A stretch of DNA of 6,592 nt from Candidatus Rifleibacteriota bacterium (GTDB lineage: Bacteria > Muiribacteriota > Ozemobacteria > Ozemobacterales > Ozemobacteraceae): positions 1 to 6,592 of the forward strand of contig JAQUZA010000182.1 in the NCBI GenBank assembly GCA_028691595.1, written 5' to 3'. Made by a program: the position numbers and the translations under genes. The stretch's first letter is position 1, and every line of letters starts with the position of its first letter. Shown piece after piece: positions 6,050-6,592 of this stretch. The notes beneath the pieces were generated by a model. That model did no database searches. It saw only the letters and a program-made list of their open reading frames with translations, and was not told the origin of the DNA.

Positions 6050-6592
6050 ATGAGAATCTGGCGTTGTGTGCTGTTTTTGGCGTTTGTTTTCATCTGTGCG
6101 GCGGGGTGGGGGCTTTCGCCGGCGGCCAGAGAGAAAATATTGCAGCTGAAAGAAAAATACCGGCACGAAAAGACGGCGGCCGGTTCGACTGACTTTCGCG
6201 AAACGGCGCGGCAGCTGCGTGAAAAACTGCAGAGACAGGCTGATAAAAAGTTGCCGGCCGAAGCGGTTGATGCAACTGCGTTCTCACCAGCAGCGGTCGC
6301 TGGAGAACCTCAAACCGGCCTGCTGCCAGCCGGCGAAACACCGCAAGCAGCAAAGCAGCCCTCAGCTGAAGCTGTACCGGTCGGGCCGCAGAATCAGAGC
6401 CGCCCACCTGTTCTGCTCGCCGAAAAATACGACCACATGCCGGCTGAACAAGAACCCGAAAGGGCGGGGGGCCAGAGAGCTTATTCCCCGCAACAGAGCG
6501 GCACCGCGAACCAGCGGCATGGTTTCGGTGAGTTTATTGTGCTATTCGTCGTTTTAATTGTGCTGGCTTCGCTGACCGGTAATCTGGCTGGT
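6050..6592 (+). CDS. Envelope protein of unknown function, partial (C-terminus outside window)
   Basis: The frame is open from ATG 6050 to the right edge (181 codons). Residues 1-22 look like a signal peptide or N-terminal anchor: MRIWRC followed by a hydrophobic core LFLAFVFICAAGWG. There is no good lipobox. Residues 26-75 are charged and probably helical (for example REKILQLKEKYRHEK), residues 76-155 are rich in Ala, Pro, Gln and Glu and look disordered, and a second hydrophobic segment begins at about residue 162 (FIVLFVVLIVLASL) and is cut by the edge. This suggests a small exported or membrane-tethered protein with a flexible linker. I do not recognise the family. It is more G+C-rich than the HNH gene, diverges from the helicase gene, and there is no sign that it belongs to the defence pair. 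Confidence 0.75.
   Translation, partial: MRIWRCVLFLAFVFICAAGWGLSPAAREKILQLKEKYRHEKTAAGSTDFRETARQLREKLQRQADKKLPAEAVDATAFSPAAVAGEPQTGLLPAGETPQAAKQPSAEAVPVGPQNQSRPPVLLAEKYDHMPAEQEPERAGGQRAYSPQQSGTANQRHGFGEFIVLFVVLIVLASLTGNLAG

Noticed and set aside
5828..6166. Minus-strand frame of 112 codons across the divergent intergenic region.
   Set aside because: It covers the dyads, both promoters and the start of the envelope gene, and its product is unlike any protein I know.

Overview
The window comes from a bacterium, probably with a double membrane, of moderate base composition. I cannot place it in a phylum from the sequence alone. It holds four protein genes: two complete ones in the middle that look like DNA defence or restriction functions, and two partial, apparently unrelated membrane or envelope genes at the edges. 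I see no rRNA, tRNA, CRISPR array, transposase or integrase.

Layout. Positions 1-1110 (minus strand) encode the first 370 residues of a polytopic membrane protein with seven or eight helices and a cytoplasmic helical linker; its output domain lies beyond the left edge. Positions 1111-1390 are a divergent intergenic region with a candidate promoter for the membrane gene and a small dyad. Positions 1391-2254 (plus) encode a 287-residue HNH endonuclease with an N-terminal domain resembling the modified-base or DUF3427-type reader domains of restriction proteins. After a 92-base convergent gap, 2347-5796 (minus) encodes a 1149-residue fusion. In order, it carries a MazG-like NTP pyrophosphohydrolase domain, a phospholipase-D-type nuclease domain, a superfamily 2 helicase, a helical region, and a C-terminal LexA/S24 self-cleaving protease domain. 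Positions 5797-6049 are a divergent intergenic region rich in dyads. Positions 6050-6592 (plus) encode the start of an envelope protein of unknown function.

How the genes may work together (inference). The HNH protein and the helicase fusion sit tail to tail and make a plausible two-gene, methyltransferase-free defence island. One protein would read and cut DNA. The other would combine DNA translocation, a second nuclease and nucleotide hydrolysis under the control of a LexA-like autoproteolytic domain. That domain keeps the Ala-Gly bond, the serine and the lysine needed for self-cleavage, so DNA damage or another trigger might release the helicase from its C-terminus. Two features add to the case for tight control. 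The helicase promoter is placed so that transcription would begin at the start codon (leaderless mRNA). A run of eight C/G lies exactly in the linker before the LexA-like domain, so a one-base slip either way would remove that domain. The MazG-PLD-helicase-LexA order is the most unusual thing in the window.
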